This document shows positions 26,263-35,373 of a stretch of 64,000 nucleotides of DNA, piece after piece; positions within the stretch are counted from its first letter, which is position 1; every line of letters begins with the position of its first letter. A program made the translations under genes and the position numbers. Origin of the DNA: DASTSN01 sp035549175 (GTDB lineage: Bacteria > Bacteroidota > Bacteroidia > Chitinophagales > Chitinophagaceae). Where the stretch lies: NCBI GenBank assembly GCA_035549175.1, contig DASZRL010000065.1, positions 1 through 64,000 on the forward strand, written 5' to 3'. The notes below the pieces were generated by a model. It saw nothing but the letters and a program-made list of their open reading frames with translations, was not told where the DNA came from and did no database searches.

Positions 26263-27312
26263 ATGCCATTCCTTCATAACCGGGTATCCCGAAAGGAATT
26301 AAAGGAGCGTATCCAGCAGGACCCGACCCCGAGAGCCACCCTTTCCTTTTACCGCTATTTCCCTGTTCAGGACCCGGCAGCTTTCCGCAACACGCTGTAT
26401 ATCAGATTGCACGAACTGGGTGTGCTGGGAAGGATTTATGTCGCCCGGGAAGGTATCAACGCGCAGGTAAGCGTGCCTGTCCGGAACCTGGAATCCCTGC
26501 GTGCCTACCTGGATTCCATTCCGGGACTTGAAAACCTGCGTCTGAACCAGGCTGTCGACGAGGGCAGGTCATTTTTTGTCTTGGATATCAAGGTGCGCAG
26601 GCAAATTGTGGCGGATGGAATTCAGGATCCGGAGTTTGATATGGCAAAAAAGGGCCGGTATGTCAATGCCGAACAGTTCAATGAACTGGCAAAGGATCCG
26701 GAAACCATCATCATTGACATGCGGAATCATTATGAATATGAGGTAGGCCATTTTGAGCATGCCATGGAGGTGCCCAGTGATACCTTCCGCGAGCAGCTGC
26801 CCATGGCGGTGGAAATGATGAAGGATAAGCGGGGCCGCAATATTATCATGTATTGTACGGGAGGCATCCGGTGTGAGAAAGCCAGTGCCTGGATGCTGCA
26901 TAATGGCTTCCGAAACGTATATCACCTGGAAGGCGGCATTATAAATTATGCCAGGGAGGTCAGGGAAAAGGGTCTCGAGAACCGGTTCATCGGGAAAAAT
27001 TTTGTATTTGACGATCGGCTGGGGGAACGGATCACCCCGGATATCATAGCCAGGTGCCACCAGTGCGGAAAACCTGCCGATACGCATGTTAACTGTGCCA
27101 ATGAAGGATGCCATCTCTTGTTTATACAATGCGAGGAATGCCGTGATAAAATGGAAGGCTGCTGTTCCCCGGAGTGCCAGGAGGTGATTCATTTACCCCC
27201 GCAGGAACAGCGAAAAAGAAGGGAAGGACTTCAAAAGGGGCAGAATATATTCCATAAAGGGCGGGCGCGACTTGATCCCCTTACCGGAAAACGGGGGACC
27301 CCTGCGCATTAA
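26263..27312 (+). CDS. trhO: Oxygen-dependent tRNA uridine(34) hydroxylase (rhodanese family, YceA/TrhO)
   Basis: A 349-residue cytoplasmic enzyme that uses O2 to hydroxylate U34 of certain tRNAs, the first step to cmo5U/mo5U. An N-terminal acylphosphatase-like domain (about 24-115, GRIYVAREGINAQVS) is followed by a rhodanese domain (about 130-235) with the active-site loop YCTGGIRCEKAS; Cys198 is the expected catalytic residue. The C-terminal part is cysteine-rich (CHQCG, CANEGC, CEECRD, CCSPEC), a likely zinc-binding region found in this subfamily. TATCTTCG (26187-26194) is a possible -7 promoter element 70 bases upstream. Length and motifs look complete. Confidence 0.93.
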   Translation: MPFLHNRVSRKELKERIQQDPTPRATLSFYRYFPVQDPAAFRNTLYIRLHELGVLGRIYVAREGINAQVSVPVRNLESLRAYLDSIPGLENLRLNQAVDEGRSFFVLDIKVRRQIVADGIQDPEFDMAKKGRYVNAEQFNELAKDPETIIIDMRNHYEYEVGHFEHAMEVPSDTFREQLPMAVEMMKDKRGRNIIMYCTGGIRCEKASAWMLHNGFRNVYHLEGGIINYAREVREKGLENRFIGKNFVFDDRLGERITPDIIARCHQCGKPADTHVNCANEGCHLLFIQCEECRDKMEGCCSPECQEVIHLPPQEQRKRREGLQKGQNIFHKGRARLDPLTGKRGTPAH

Positions 27313-27527
27313 ACGCAGACTTCCGCCAGGTATCTCCTGACAGAGGGGCCCTGGATAATCCTCCCGTACGCAACCAGCCTAACCAAATAATGGCCTGCCT
27401 GCCAGGGCCGGGCCCTCCGGTCTCCTTCCGCCTGCCCCCGAATGAACAGCGTGTGGATAAACCAGCCCCTGGCCTCCGTCCAATTCATTCTTTTATATCT
27501 GTAATTTATTGATTTTCGAAGGATTAG

Positions 27528-27558
27528 TTTGCATTTACGAGTTTATTGATTATTTTTG
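27528..27558 (+). promoter_or_regulatory. Bacteroidota sigma-70-type promoter of the histidine kinase gene
   Basis: TTTG (27528-27531), exactly 19 bases, then TATTTTTG (27551-27558): a full match to TTTG-N19-TAnnTTTG. The start of transcription should lie near 27565. This also shows that translation begins at the ATG at 27596 rather than at any upstream in-frame codon. Confidence 0.8.
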
Positions 27559-27595
27559 TCCACACGGTAATCCTTTATCCTTATTGAATAATGCT

Positions 27596-29113
27596 ATGCG
27601 GCTTCCCCAGCAACGATTCCTTCTCGATCCCGTCAAACTCAAACCTGTCAAGGGGGATTCCGGCATGGTGGCCAGCAGCCGCCCGCTTCAGGAGACACCC
27701 AAATGGGCCAGGTGGAACTGGCTTTCCCTTGCCAGACAGCGTATCGAGTCTTTTGCCATTCATTATTTATCCCGGATCAAGGCAATTGGAACCCTTGGCT
27801 TGAAGAGCGAATACGAGGTTAGAAAACTGCGGATTTTCAATTTACTCAATTTTCTCTGCCTGGTGGCAGCCCTGTTGGTTCCGGTTGTCGGACTACTTTC
27901 GGATCATCAGTTACCATCCTATGCCTGGCTGGCGGCATTTGCGCCGGCCCTGGTGAGCATCGTGGTACTCGTGCTAAATTACTACCACAAGTACGAGGCA
28001 GGAATGATTACCTACTTTGTCCTGTATCCCGTCATAACCAGCTTTGTCTACCTGAACGGGATCAATCTCGGGGTGGATCTGTTTTTTATCCTGTACGGCA
28101 TTCTGTCCGTATTTTTTATTCCGAGAATCACCGATATGCTTTTTTCGATCGGCTTGTCCATGATCAGTTATTTTATGCTGTCAGTGGTTCTCAAGCATTA
28201 TAATTATAAACTCGAGACGATTAATTTTTCCCTGTATCTTTTTAACCAGGGGCTGGCCATCTGTTTCATATTCTATGGCCTGTTTCTCATCAAGAAGGAA
28301 AACGCCGGTTTTGAGTCCCTGCTGCTGAACAAGAACCGTGAACTGCAGGAAATAAATGCCCTTATCGAAAAACAAAAGGCGGAAACGGCGCAGAAAGCCT
28401 CCCTGCTGGAAGTCCAGACCCAGCAACTGAAGGAGCTGAATACCTTGAAGAACAAGCTCTTTTCGGTGATTTCCCACGACATGAAGGCCCCCATGTATGC
28501 CTTGCGGAACCTCTTTCAAAACGTGCAACAACTGGACCTTCCCGGTGATGAGATAAAAGGAATGCTGCCAGAGGTGGTAAATGACCTGAACTATACCACG
28601 GACCTGATGGAAAACCTCCTGCAATGGGCAAAAACCCAGATGCAGGCCAGTACGGTCCATGCCCGGGAATTTGACATTGCCGAAGCCATCCGGGACGTAC
28701 TCAGGCCGCTGGGCTTATCGGCCAAGGCAAAGCGCATACGGATTGAGCATAATCTTAAAAAGCCTGTTTACGTGTATGCTGACCCCGATATGATAAACCT
28801 GGTGCTTCGCAATCTTCTTTCCAATGCAATTAAATTTACCCCGGTAGAAGGTAATATCTTCATATCAACCCGGAGTCTGGATGCCGGCGTGGAAGTTGCG
28901 ATCAGGGATACGGGCGTGGGTATCGGAACCGATGAGGTAAGTCACCTGTTTAATGACTTTTACACCAGCACCGGGACAGCCAACGAATCCGGTACTGGCC
29001 TGGGCCTTATTTTATGCAAGGAATTCCTGGCGAAGAACGGCGGAAACATTCGCCTGGCCAGCGAGAAAGGGAAGGGGAGTACCTTCTTTTTCACACTCCC
29101 CGTCCTAGCCTGA
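27596..29113 (+). CDS. Membrane-bound sensor histidine kinase
   Basis: A 505-residue sensor kinase. After an N-terminal cytoplasmic stretch of about 78 residues there are about six transmembrane segments (80-232) with very short loops, a coiled coil (about 238-290), then HisKA with FSVISHDMKAPM (His294, phosphorylation site) and HATPase_c with LVLRNLLSNAIKFTP (N box), DTGVGIG (G1) and GTGLGLILCKEF (G2). No periplasmic sensing domain of size is present, so it may sense the membrane or an intracellular signal. No response regulator lies next to it, making it an orphan kinase. The perfect promoter upstream sets the start. It ends 10 bases from the convergent lactonase gene. Confidence 0.92.
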   Translation: MRLPQQRFLLDPVKLKPVKGDSGMVASSRPLQETPKWARWNWLSLARQRIESFAIHYLSRIKAIGTLGLKSEYEVRKLRIFNLLNFLCLVAALLVPVVGLLSDHQLPSYAWLAAFAPALVSIVVLVLNYYHKYEAGMITYFVLYPVITSFVYLNGINLGVDLFFILYGILSVFFIPRITDMLFSIGLSMISYFMLSVVLKHYNYKLETINFSLYLFNQGLAICFIFYGLFLIKKENAGFESLLLNKNRELQEINALIEKQKAETAQKASLLEVQTQQLKELNTLKNKLFSVISHDMKAPMYALRNLFQNVQQLDLPGDEIKGMLPEVVNDLNYTTDLMENLLQWAKTQMQASTVHAREFDIAEAIRDVLRPLGLSAKAKRIRIEHNLKKPVYVYADPDMINLVLRNLLSNAIKFTPVEGNIFISTRSLDAGVEVAIRDTGVGIGTDEVSHLFNDFYTSTGTANESGTGLGLILCKEFLAKNGGNIRLASEKGKGSTFFFTLPVLA

Positions 29114-29123
29114 TCGCACCTCT

Positions 29124-30272
29124 TCAAGGAGCAGGGATCCACTGAATACACACGGGATTTCCGATCGACAGGCGTTTGCCCGAATCGGTCAGCCGGCCAG
29201 TAGCCTGATCCCGCCTGAAAATGACAATATCGTCGCTATTCTGGTTTTCCGCGAACAGGTAGTGTCCCGTGGGATCCAGGCTGAAATGCCTTGGACTCCT
29301 GCCCAGTGTGGACTGGTGCTGGACCAGGCTGAGTTTCCCGCTTTTCCCATCTATGTGAAATACGGCCAGCGTGTTGGATTCATCCCTGTTGGATGCATAC
29401 AGAAACCTGCCATCGGCCGAAACGGTAACTTCAGCGCTTCCGACAGGCCCGGTGTAATCCGGAGGCAGTGCTGAAATATTCTGCAATAGATCAAGATGGC
29501 CTTTCCCCGTGTACCGGAATGCCGATATGCTTCCCCCCATTTCCGACAGGAGGTAGGCATGTTTCCCGTCCGGGGTGAAATCAATGTGCCGCGGGCCGGT
29601 GCCGGCCTCTACTTCGACAAAAGCAGGGTCCGCCGGTGACAGGAAGCCTTTTTTGGCATCAAAGCGGTAAATCATCACCTTATCGAGGCCCAGGTCCGGT
29701 ACAAACAGGTAGGCATTGTCCCGGGTCAGAACCGTTTCATGTACATGGGGGCCTTCCTGCCGTTCACTGTTCACGCTTGAACCTTCATGCTGGATGCGCT
29801 GCGTATAAGAGCCCAGGGATCCGTCCGCCCTGATGGGAAAGACCGTGACGGTGCCACTGGAGTAATTGCCTACAATGACCCAATGGTTGGTTTTATCAAC
29901 AGTTATATAACAGGGGTCATCCCCTCCGGAAGGCTGTTCGTTTATTTTGGTCAGGACGCCGGTACTGCGGTCAAATGAAAAGGCGGTTACCCCGCCACCG
30001 CTGTTATTCTTGTGGTTGAGCTCATTAACGGCGTAGACATGCCTGCGGTCAGGGGCTACGACCAGGTAGGAAGGGTTGGGAGTCTTTACCGTGCTGACGT
30101 ATTGCACGGATCCGTCTGACGCGTCAAATTTATATACGCTAATCCCTTCACTTTTCCCGGTAGTATAGGTACCTACCAGCATATAAAATGCCTGGGGGGC
30201 CCGCTGCGCCAGCAGGCTGGAGGCGAAAATCAAGCATGGCAGTATCAGCCAGTATTTCCAGATTTTATTCAT
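29124..30272 (-). CDS. Lactonase family (6-phosphogluconolactonase-type) seven-bladed propeller, exported
   Basis: A 382-residue protein with a signal peptide (1-22, SLLAQ). The rest forms repeated blades of the PF10282 lactonase type: GTYTTGKSEGISVYKFD near the N-terminus, NPSYLVVAPDRRHVYAVNE, GPHVHETVLTRDNAYLFVPDLGLDKV, GTGPRHIDFTPDGKHAYLLSE and GRSPRHFSLDPTGHYLFAENQNSD. Cytoplasmic relatives hydrolyse 6-phosphogluconolactone, but export makes that role doubtful here and favours a lactone or sugar-lactone outside the cytoplasm. It lies 39 bases after purC on the same strand and may be co-transcribed. It converges on the kinase gene. Confidence 0.88.
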   Translation of the reverse strand: MNKIWKYWLILPCLIFASSLLAQRAPQAFYMLVGTYTTGKSEGISVYKFDASDGSVQYVSTVKTPNPSYLVVAPDRRHVYAVNELNHKNNSGGGVTAFSFDRSTGVLTKINEQPSGGDDPCYITVDKTNHWVIVGNYSSGTVTVFPIRADGSLGSYTQRIQHEGSSVNSERQEGPHVHETVLTRDNAYLFVPDLGLDKVMIYRFDAKKGFLSPADPAFVEVEAGTGPRHIDFTPDGKHAYLLSEMGGSISAFRYTGKGHLDLLQNISALPPDYTGPVGSAEVTVSADGRFLYASNRDESNTLAVFHIDGKSGKLSLVQHQSTLGRSPRHFSLDPTGHYLFAENQNSDDIVIFRRDQATGRLTDSGKRLSIGNPVCIQWIPAP

Positions 30273-30311
30273 ATGGAGTTTTATTGTCAGGTAACCGAGA
30301 AAGCAGGTAAC

Positions 30312-31241
30312 TTAATTTTTCAGTTTTTGTAGGCTGGCCAGAATCCGGTCGTAGGTTTCCTCCTCAGAGAGCTTTTCAGGCACAAAGGGTTGTCCGATTA
30401 CCTGCTCATATAATTCGATGTATCGCTTGGAAATGGTCTGCACCCACTCATCGCTCATCTCCGGAACCACCTGGCCTTCTTTTCCCATAAACCCGTTGGC
30501 AATGAGCCATTCGCGTACGAACTCCTTGCTCAATTGCTTTTGCCGTTCGCCGCTGGCCTGCCGCTCAGCGAACCCTTCGGCGTAAAAATACCGGGAGGAA
30601 TCGGGGGTATGGATTTCATCCATCAGGTAAATTTCGTTACCAATCCTGCCGAATTCATATTTGGTATCCACCAGGATCAACCCCTGCCGGGCCGCAATCG
30701 CCCTGCCCCGCTCAAACAATTGCAGGGCATAGGATTCCAGGACAGCCCATTCTTTTTCGGAAGCCAGTCCCGCAGCGATAATTTCTGTCCGGGAAATATC
30801 CAGGTCGTGCCCCTTTTCCGCCTTGGTGGTAGGCGTTATGATCGGGCTGGGGAAATAATCATTTTCTTTCAGCCCATCCGGAAGGTTCACGCCACAAAGC
30901 GTCCTTTCTCCGGAAGAATAGGTCCTCCAGGCATGCCCGGTCAGGTTACCACGCACCACCATCTCGATCCGGAACGGCTGGCATTTCTTTCCGACTGAGA
31001 CATGGGGTGCCGGGACATCCAGCAGCCAGGAAGGGCATATATCGGAAGTGGCCCGCAACATATAGGCAGCAATTTGATTCAACACCTGGCCCTTGTAGGG
31101 TATGGGCCGGGGAAGGATCACATCAAAAGCCGAAATACGGTCGCTGGCGACCATAACCAACCATTGGTCCATAATGGTGTACACATCACGCACTTTACCG
31201 CGGTAAAATGCGGTCTGGCCGGGGAAACTATAAGGAGTCAT
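30312..31241 (-). CDS. purC: Phosphoribosylaminoimidazole-succinocarboxamide synthase
   Basis: A 309-residue cytoplasmic enzyme joining CAIR and aspartate with ATP in de novo purine synthesis. Diagnostic segments are FYRGKVRDVYTI, VASDRISAFDVILPRPIPYKG, FRIEMVVRGNLTGHAWRTY, LILVDTKYEFG and LMDEIHTPDSSRYFY. It is the longer form (about 300 residues) usual in Bacteroidota rather than the 237-residue E. coli form. The start is the ATG beginning MTPYSF. purM lies 9 kb away at 40513, so the pathway is dispersed. Downstream is the exported lactonase gene. Confidence 0.96.
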   Translation of the reverse strand: MTPYSFPGQTAFYRGKVRDVYTIMDQWLVMVASDRISAFDVILPRPIPYKGQVLNQIAAYMLRATSDICPSWLLDVPAPHVSVGKKCQPFRIEMVVRGNLTGHAWRTYSSGERTLCGVNLPDGLKENDYFPSPIITPTTKAEKGHDLDISRTEIIAAGLASEKEWAVLESYALQLFERGRAIAARQGLILVDTKYEFGRIGNEIYLMDEIHTPDSSRYFYAEGFAERQASGERQKQLSKEFVREWLIANGFMGKEGQVVPEMSDEWVQTISKRYIELYEQVIGQPFVPEKLSEEETYDRILASLQKLKN

Positions 31242-31329
31242 GGTTCGAAAATAAGCAGGGCAGCCGCACGGGCCAACCCCATAAAGCCTAAAATTTCAAC
31301 ATTTTATCCTTTTTCAGAAAAAAATTAAA

Positions 31330-31361
31330 TTTCCGGATCAAAATCCTAATTCTTATTTTTC
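31330..31361 (+). promoter_or_regulatory. Candidate promoter of the TonB receptor/FAS1 operon
   Basis: TTTC (31330-31333), 20 bases, then TATTTTTC (31354-31361), each one base from the TTTG / TAnnTTTG consensus. The start would lie near 31368, some 25 bases before the ATG at 31394. Confidence 0.4.
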
Positions 31362-31393
31362 CATAGGATTCTTCTAATCCAAAAACTGCCTAT

Positions 31394-34099
31394 ATGAGAA
31401 AATGCTTGCCCCTGACCATTGCGCTTTTTCTGGCGTCTGTACTAACAAACGCTGGCTTTTCCCAGGCGATCACCCTTACCGGAACCGTACGCAACAGCTC
31501 GACCAAGGAAGTCGTTTCGGCGGTCTCCGTAACGATCAAGGCCGCCCAGGGTGGAACGTATACGTCCGAGGAGGGAAATTTTAAGCTTACGGTGCCTCAC
31601 CTCCCTGTTACGCTCATTTTCAGTTCGATCGGTTTTGAAACCAAGGAGGTGGTTGTCACCAGCGCCTCCGAACCCATTGAGGTATTGTTCATTCCCACCT
31701 CCTCCCTGGGTCAGGAAGTCGTCATTTCAGCGTCCAGGCTACCGGAAAGAATTCTTGAGTCACCTGTATCCATCGAGCGGGTAAGCAGTGCCAGCATCCG
31801 GACCGCCCCGGCCTCCAATTATTACGATATGGTTACGAACCTGAAGGGTGTAGACGTAGTCGCCTCCTCGCTTACCTTCAAAACTCCCACAACCCGGGGC
31901 TTCGCGGGAAGCGGCAATACCCGGTTCAACCAGCTCGTCGACGGGATGGATAACCAGGCCCCCGGACTAAACTTTTCGGTGGGTAGCGTAATCGGCCTGA
32001 CGGAGCTGGATGTTGATAATATGGAATTGTTACCGGGCGCTTCTTCTGCCCTGTACGGTCCCGGGGGCATGAACGGTACGCTGCTGATCACGAGCAAGGA
32101 CCCGTTCAAATACCAGGGGCTATCGATGCAGATCAAGCAGGGTATTATGCATACCGATGGCAGGGAGCGGAGCCTGTCCCCCTATTATAACTGGTCCCTT
32201 CGCTGGGCACACCAGGTCTCCGACAAGCTTGCGTTTAAGCTCAATACGGAGCTGATCCAGGCAAAAGACTGGTTGGCGGACGATTACCGGAATTACAAGC
32301 GGCTGGGAACCAGCGGCCAGATTGTACCGGGTACCCGGGCAACCGACCCTAATTACGACGGGGTTAATGTATACGGAGACGAAACCACGGTAAACCTGAA
32401 GGACGTGCTGAACCAGATTGCCCAACAGGTTCCATTCTGGCAGAGTTATGTCAGCTCGCTTCCGTCCGATATCCCGGTTTCCCGGACCGGTTATACCGAG
32501 AAGGAAGTGGCCAATCCCAATACCGTGAATTACAAGATTTCCGGGGCAGTCCATTATAAGTTTACCAGCAAGCTGGAAGGTATCCTGGAAGGATTCTGGG
32601 GAACCGGGAACACGGTTTATACCGGCAGCCAGCGATATTCCCTCAAGGACCTGAAGATGGCCCAATACAAGCTGGAATTAAAAGCCAAGAACTGGTTCCT
32701 CCGCGGATACACTACCCAGGAAAATGCGGGAGAATCCCATAACCTGACCGTTACGACACAGTTGTTCAACGAGGCCTGGAAACCCAGCACGACCTGGTAT
32801 CCGCAATATGCCTTTGCCTACCTGAACGCCAAGATGGCCGGAAGTTCCGACCTGGATGCCCATAAAATCGCCCGGGCCGCAGCGGACCAGGGGCGGCCGG
32901 TAGCCGGTTCGGATCTGTTCAAGAGCCTTTTTGACAAAGTGCGGAAACTGCCTATACCCCAGGGCGGCCTGTTCCTGGATAAGACCGACCTGTGGATGGT
33001 GGAAGGGCAATACAACCTGTCCAGTGCCATTAAGTTTGCAGACCTGATTGTCGGCGGAAACTGGAAACAATATGTACTGAACAGTGAAGGCACCCTGTTT
33101 GCCGACAAGCCCGGCCATCCCATCGCCATTAACGAATACGGAGCTTATGCCCAGCTGAGCAAGGAGATTGTCAAGGATGTGCTCAAACTATCAGCCGCCG
33201 GCCGGTATGATAAGAATGAAAATTTCCAGGGCCGGTTTACCCCACGGCTGACAGCCCTGATTACGCCGGTAAAGAATCACAATTTCCGGTTCTCCTACCA
33301 GACGGCCTACCGCTTCCCCAGTACCCAGCAACAATGGATTGATCTGGATATCGGTACCGGTCGCCTCCTGGGTGCGAACCGGTTCCTGTGGGAGAAATAT
33401 AACCTGATCAGCAACCCCGGCTACGATCCAAGTACTGTACCTCCGCAGGGTAACAATCCCACCCGCATTGAATACCAGGAAGTCAAGCCGGAATCCGTCA
33501 GCTCCTTTGAAGTGGGTTACAAATCCCTGATTGCCAAAAAAGTATTGATCGATGTATATGGGTACTGGGGCAATTATGAAAACTTCCTGTCACGCCGCGA
33601 TGTGATCCAATTTCCCAATGGCGTGCCCGGGCCGGTTTACAACGGATATTCCATCGTGGTGAATTCCCCCGAAAAGGTAAAAACCTACGGGTGGGGTGCC
33701 AGTGTGGAATGGCAGCTTCCTGCCAATTTCACGATTGCTGCCAACGCCTCCTCGGATAAGATCAAGGATGTGCCTGCCGGATTCCACGCCTATTTCGATG
33801 TGCCCAAGCTGCGCACCGTGCTTTCCCTGGCCAATTCCGGTTTTGGTCCGCAGAAGTTGTTCGGATTTAACGTGATGTGGCGCTGGCAGGATGCATTTTT
33901 TTATGAAAATGACTTTGCCCAGGGAGATTTGCCCGCCTACCATACCGTGGATGCCTCGATCAGTTACAAACGGCCGAAGATCCGCTCCATCATCAAGTTG
34001 GGTGCGACCAACCTGCTTAACCAGTATTACCGCACGGCAGTGGGCAACCCGAGCATAGGCGGCCTGTATTATGTCAGTTTTGCCTACAATGTCCTGTAA
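31394..34099 (+). CDS. TonB-dependent receptor with carboxypeptidase-regulatory-like N-terminal domain
   Basis: A 901-residue outer-membrane transporter. A signal peptide (1-23, GFSQ) leads into a carboxypeptidase-regulatory-like domain (about 25-105), then the plug (about 108-230: GQEVVISASRLPERILESPVSIERV, TRGFAGSGNTRFNQLVDGMDNQ, ELLPGASSALYGPGGMNG), then a 22-strand barrel to the end (final strand GLYYVSFAYNVL). No SusD partner follows. Instead the stop codon abuts a gene for a FAS1-domain lipoprotein. The plug and barrel look closer to siderophore/vitamin-type receptors than to SusC, but the ligand cannot be told. TonB, ExbB and ExbD are not in this window. Confidence 0.92.
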   Translation: MRKCLPLTIALFLASVLTNAGFSQAITLTGTVRNSSTKEVVSAVSVTIKAAQGGTYTSEEGNFKLTVPHLPVTLIFSSIGFETKEVVVTSASEPIEVLFIPTSSLGQEVVISASRLPERILESPVSIERVSSASIRTAPASNYYDMVTNLKGVDVVASSLTFKTPTTRGFAGSGNTRFNQLVDGMDNQAPGLNFSVGSVIGLTELDVDNMELLPGASSALYGPGGMNGTLLITSKDPFKYQGLSMQIKQGIMHTDGRERSLSPYYNWSLRWAHQVSDKLAFKLNTELIQAKDWLADDYRNYKRLGTSGQIVPGTRATDPNYDGVNVYGDETTVNLKDVLNQIAQQVPFWQSYVSSLPSDIPVSRTGYTEKEVANPNTVNYKISGAVHYKFTSKLEGILEGFWGTGNTVYTGSQRYSLKDLKMAQYKLELKAKNWFLRGYTTQENAGESHNLTVTTQLFNEAWKPSTTWYPQYAFAYLNAKMAGSSDLDAHKIARAAADQGRPVAGSDLFKSLFDKVRKLPIPQGGLFLDKTDLWMVEGQYNLSSAIKFADLIVGGNWKQYVLNSEGTLFADKPGHPIAINEYGAYAQLSKEIVKDVLKLSAAGRYDKNENFQGRFTPRLTALITPVKNHNFRFSYQTAYRFPSTQQQWIDLDIGTGRLLGANRFLWEKYNLISNPGYDPSTVPPQGNNPTRIEYQEVKPESVSSFEVGYKSLIAKKVLIDVYGYWGNYENFLSRRDVIQFPNGVPGPVYNGYSIVVNSPEKVKTYGWGASVEWQLPANFTIAANASSDKIKDVPAGFHAYFDVPKLRTVLSLANSGFGPQKLFGFNVMWRWQDAFFYENDFAQGDLPAYHTVDASISYKRPKIRSIIKLGATNLLNQYYRTAVGNPSIGGLYYVSFAYNVL

Positions 34100-34125
34100 T
34101 GACCTTTACCTCTAAAACTGCGAAT

Positions 34126-35316
34126 ATGCTACGCACCATACATAATGTAACTCGTAAGTCCCTTTGGGGCCTCGGATTATTGATTGTGTTGGCTTCCTGC
34201 AATAAGGATTTGCCGGAGCCAGAACCCATTGTTCCGCCGACACCCAGCGGTTCCTCCATCGCGGATATTGTGGCGGGAGATCCCAATTACAGTATACTGA
34301 AGGCGGCTATCACCCGGGCCAATCTGACCACCCTGCTTTCGGACAAATCCAAGGTATTCACCTTGTTCGCTCCGGATAACGCCGCCTTCCAGTTCTCAGG
34401 CATCCCCAATGAGGCGGCGATCAATTTCTTCCGCCCGGGCCAGCTAGACACCCTGCTCCGGTACCACCTGATAGGCGGGCTGGCCTATGGGTCCTCGAGC
34501 ATTTCAACCGCGTTTCCCAACATGTACCTCCAAAGCATGTTTGTCCTGGCGCCTCCTTCCACCGCCCTGCCCCCGGGCCTTCGAATGCCCATTTTCCCGT
34601 CCCGGAATAGTTTTGGATTTTTTGTGAATAACATACCCGTCACCCAGGCGGATATCAGTGCGGCCAACGGCGTAATTCACCGGGTGGCCGCGGTTGTGGC
34701 ACCGCCCTCCCAATATCTGTGGGACCGCATCAACGCCGATCCCAACCTGACCTACCTCAAGGCTGCCATTCAGCGGGCCGATAGCGGGGCGGCAGCTTCC
34801 AGTTCCCTGCAGGCCGCATTGCAAAACCCGGCCGCGAATCTTACGGTATTTGCGCCGACCAATACGGCATTCCAGCAGATTTTAACAGGCGAGATAACCC
34901 TTTACCTCATGGGCCAGGGTATGGACCAGGTAACGGCTTCGGCTACGGCAACCGCCCTGGCATCATCGCCCACCGTATTTCAGAATCCGGCGCTTTTCAG
35001 TGTATTGACGGCCCAGGTGGTCCAGGGAATCGTCGTATACCATTTGCTGGGAAACCGGGCCTTTTCCATCAACCTGCCCAATGACGATACGAATTATCCG
35101 ACGCTGCTGAATACGGCCATACCTGCTCACCCGGGAGTAACCATCAGCGCCAGTTTCGGGTATACCGGAGTAACCGCTGCCACGATCAAAGGGCTTGGCA
35201 ATCCTTCCGCCGCCAATTTGCTGATCAATCCGACACCAGCGCCCAACGGCACCAGCGATCAGTTGTATATCAACGGTGTCCTCCACGAAATTGACCAGGT
35301 GCTATTGCCTCAGTAA
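34126..35316 (+). CDS. Lipoprotein with two fasciclin (FAS1) domains
   Basis: A 396-residue surface or periplasmic lipoprotein. The N-terminus ends in the lipobox LIVLASC (Cys25), then an acidic/proline linker (PEPEPIVPPTPSG). The first FAS1 domain (about 42-195) has YSILKAAITRANLTTLL, VFTLFAPDNAAFQ and ANGVIHRV. The second (about 205-396) has LTYLKAAIQRAD, LTVFAPTNTAFQQIL, IVVYHLLGNRAF and INGVLHEIDQVLLP. FAS1 domains are adhesion or binding modules. An ATG at 34099, overlapping the receptor stop, would add nine residues before the signal and cannot be excluded. Position directly after a TonB receptor suggests it is a surface-exposed partner, the slot normally held by SusD. A terminator follows. 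Confidence 0.88.
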   Translation: MLRTIHNVTRKSLWGLGLLIVLASCNKDLPEPEPIVPPTPSGSSIADIVAGDPNYSILKAAITRANLTTLLSDKSKVFTLFAPDNAAFQFSGIPNEAAINFFRPGQLDTLLRYHLIGGLAYGSSSISTAFPNMYLQSMFVLAPPSTALPPGLRMPIFPSRNSFGFFVNNIPVTQADISAANGVIHRVAAVVAPPSQYLWDRINADPNLTYLKAAIQRADSGAAASSSLQAALQNPAANLTVFAPTNTAFQQILTGEITLYLMGQGMDQVTASATATALASSPTVFQNPALFSVLTAQVVQGIVVYHLLGNRAFSINLPNDDTNYPTLLNTAIPAHPGVTISASFGYTGVTAATIKGLGNPSAANLLINPTPAPNGTSDQLYINGVLHEIDQVLLPQ

Positions 35317-35328
35317 AAATAGACGACT

Positions 35329-35372
35329 CCTGAAAAGGGTCCTGATTCCAGGGCCCTTTTCAGGGTTTATTC
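35329..35372 (+). terminator. Intrinsic terminator after the FAS1 lipoprotein gene
   Basis: CCTGAAAAGGG(T)CC and GG(G)CCCTTTTCAGG pair around an 8-base loop, followed by GTTTATT. It lies 12 bases after the lipoprotein stop and just before the 3' end of the convergent coiled-coil gene, so it may serve both. Confidence 0.75.
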
Positions 35373-35373
35373 A

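Noticed and set aside
27509..27595. 29-codon upstream extension of the histidine kinase
   Set aside because: A perfect promoter sits inside it, so it cannot be transcribed from that promoter.
31394..34099. Calling the receptor a SusC
   Set aside because: No SusD follows and the plug motifs are not SusC-like; a FAS1 lipoprotein takes the partner slot.
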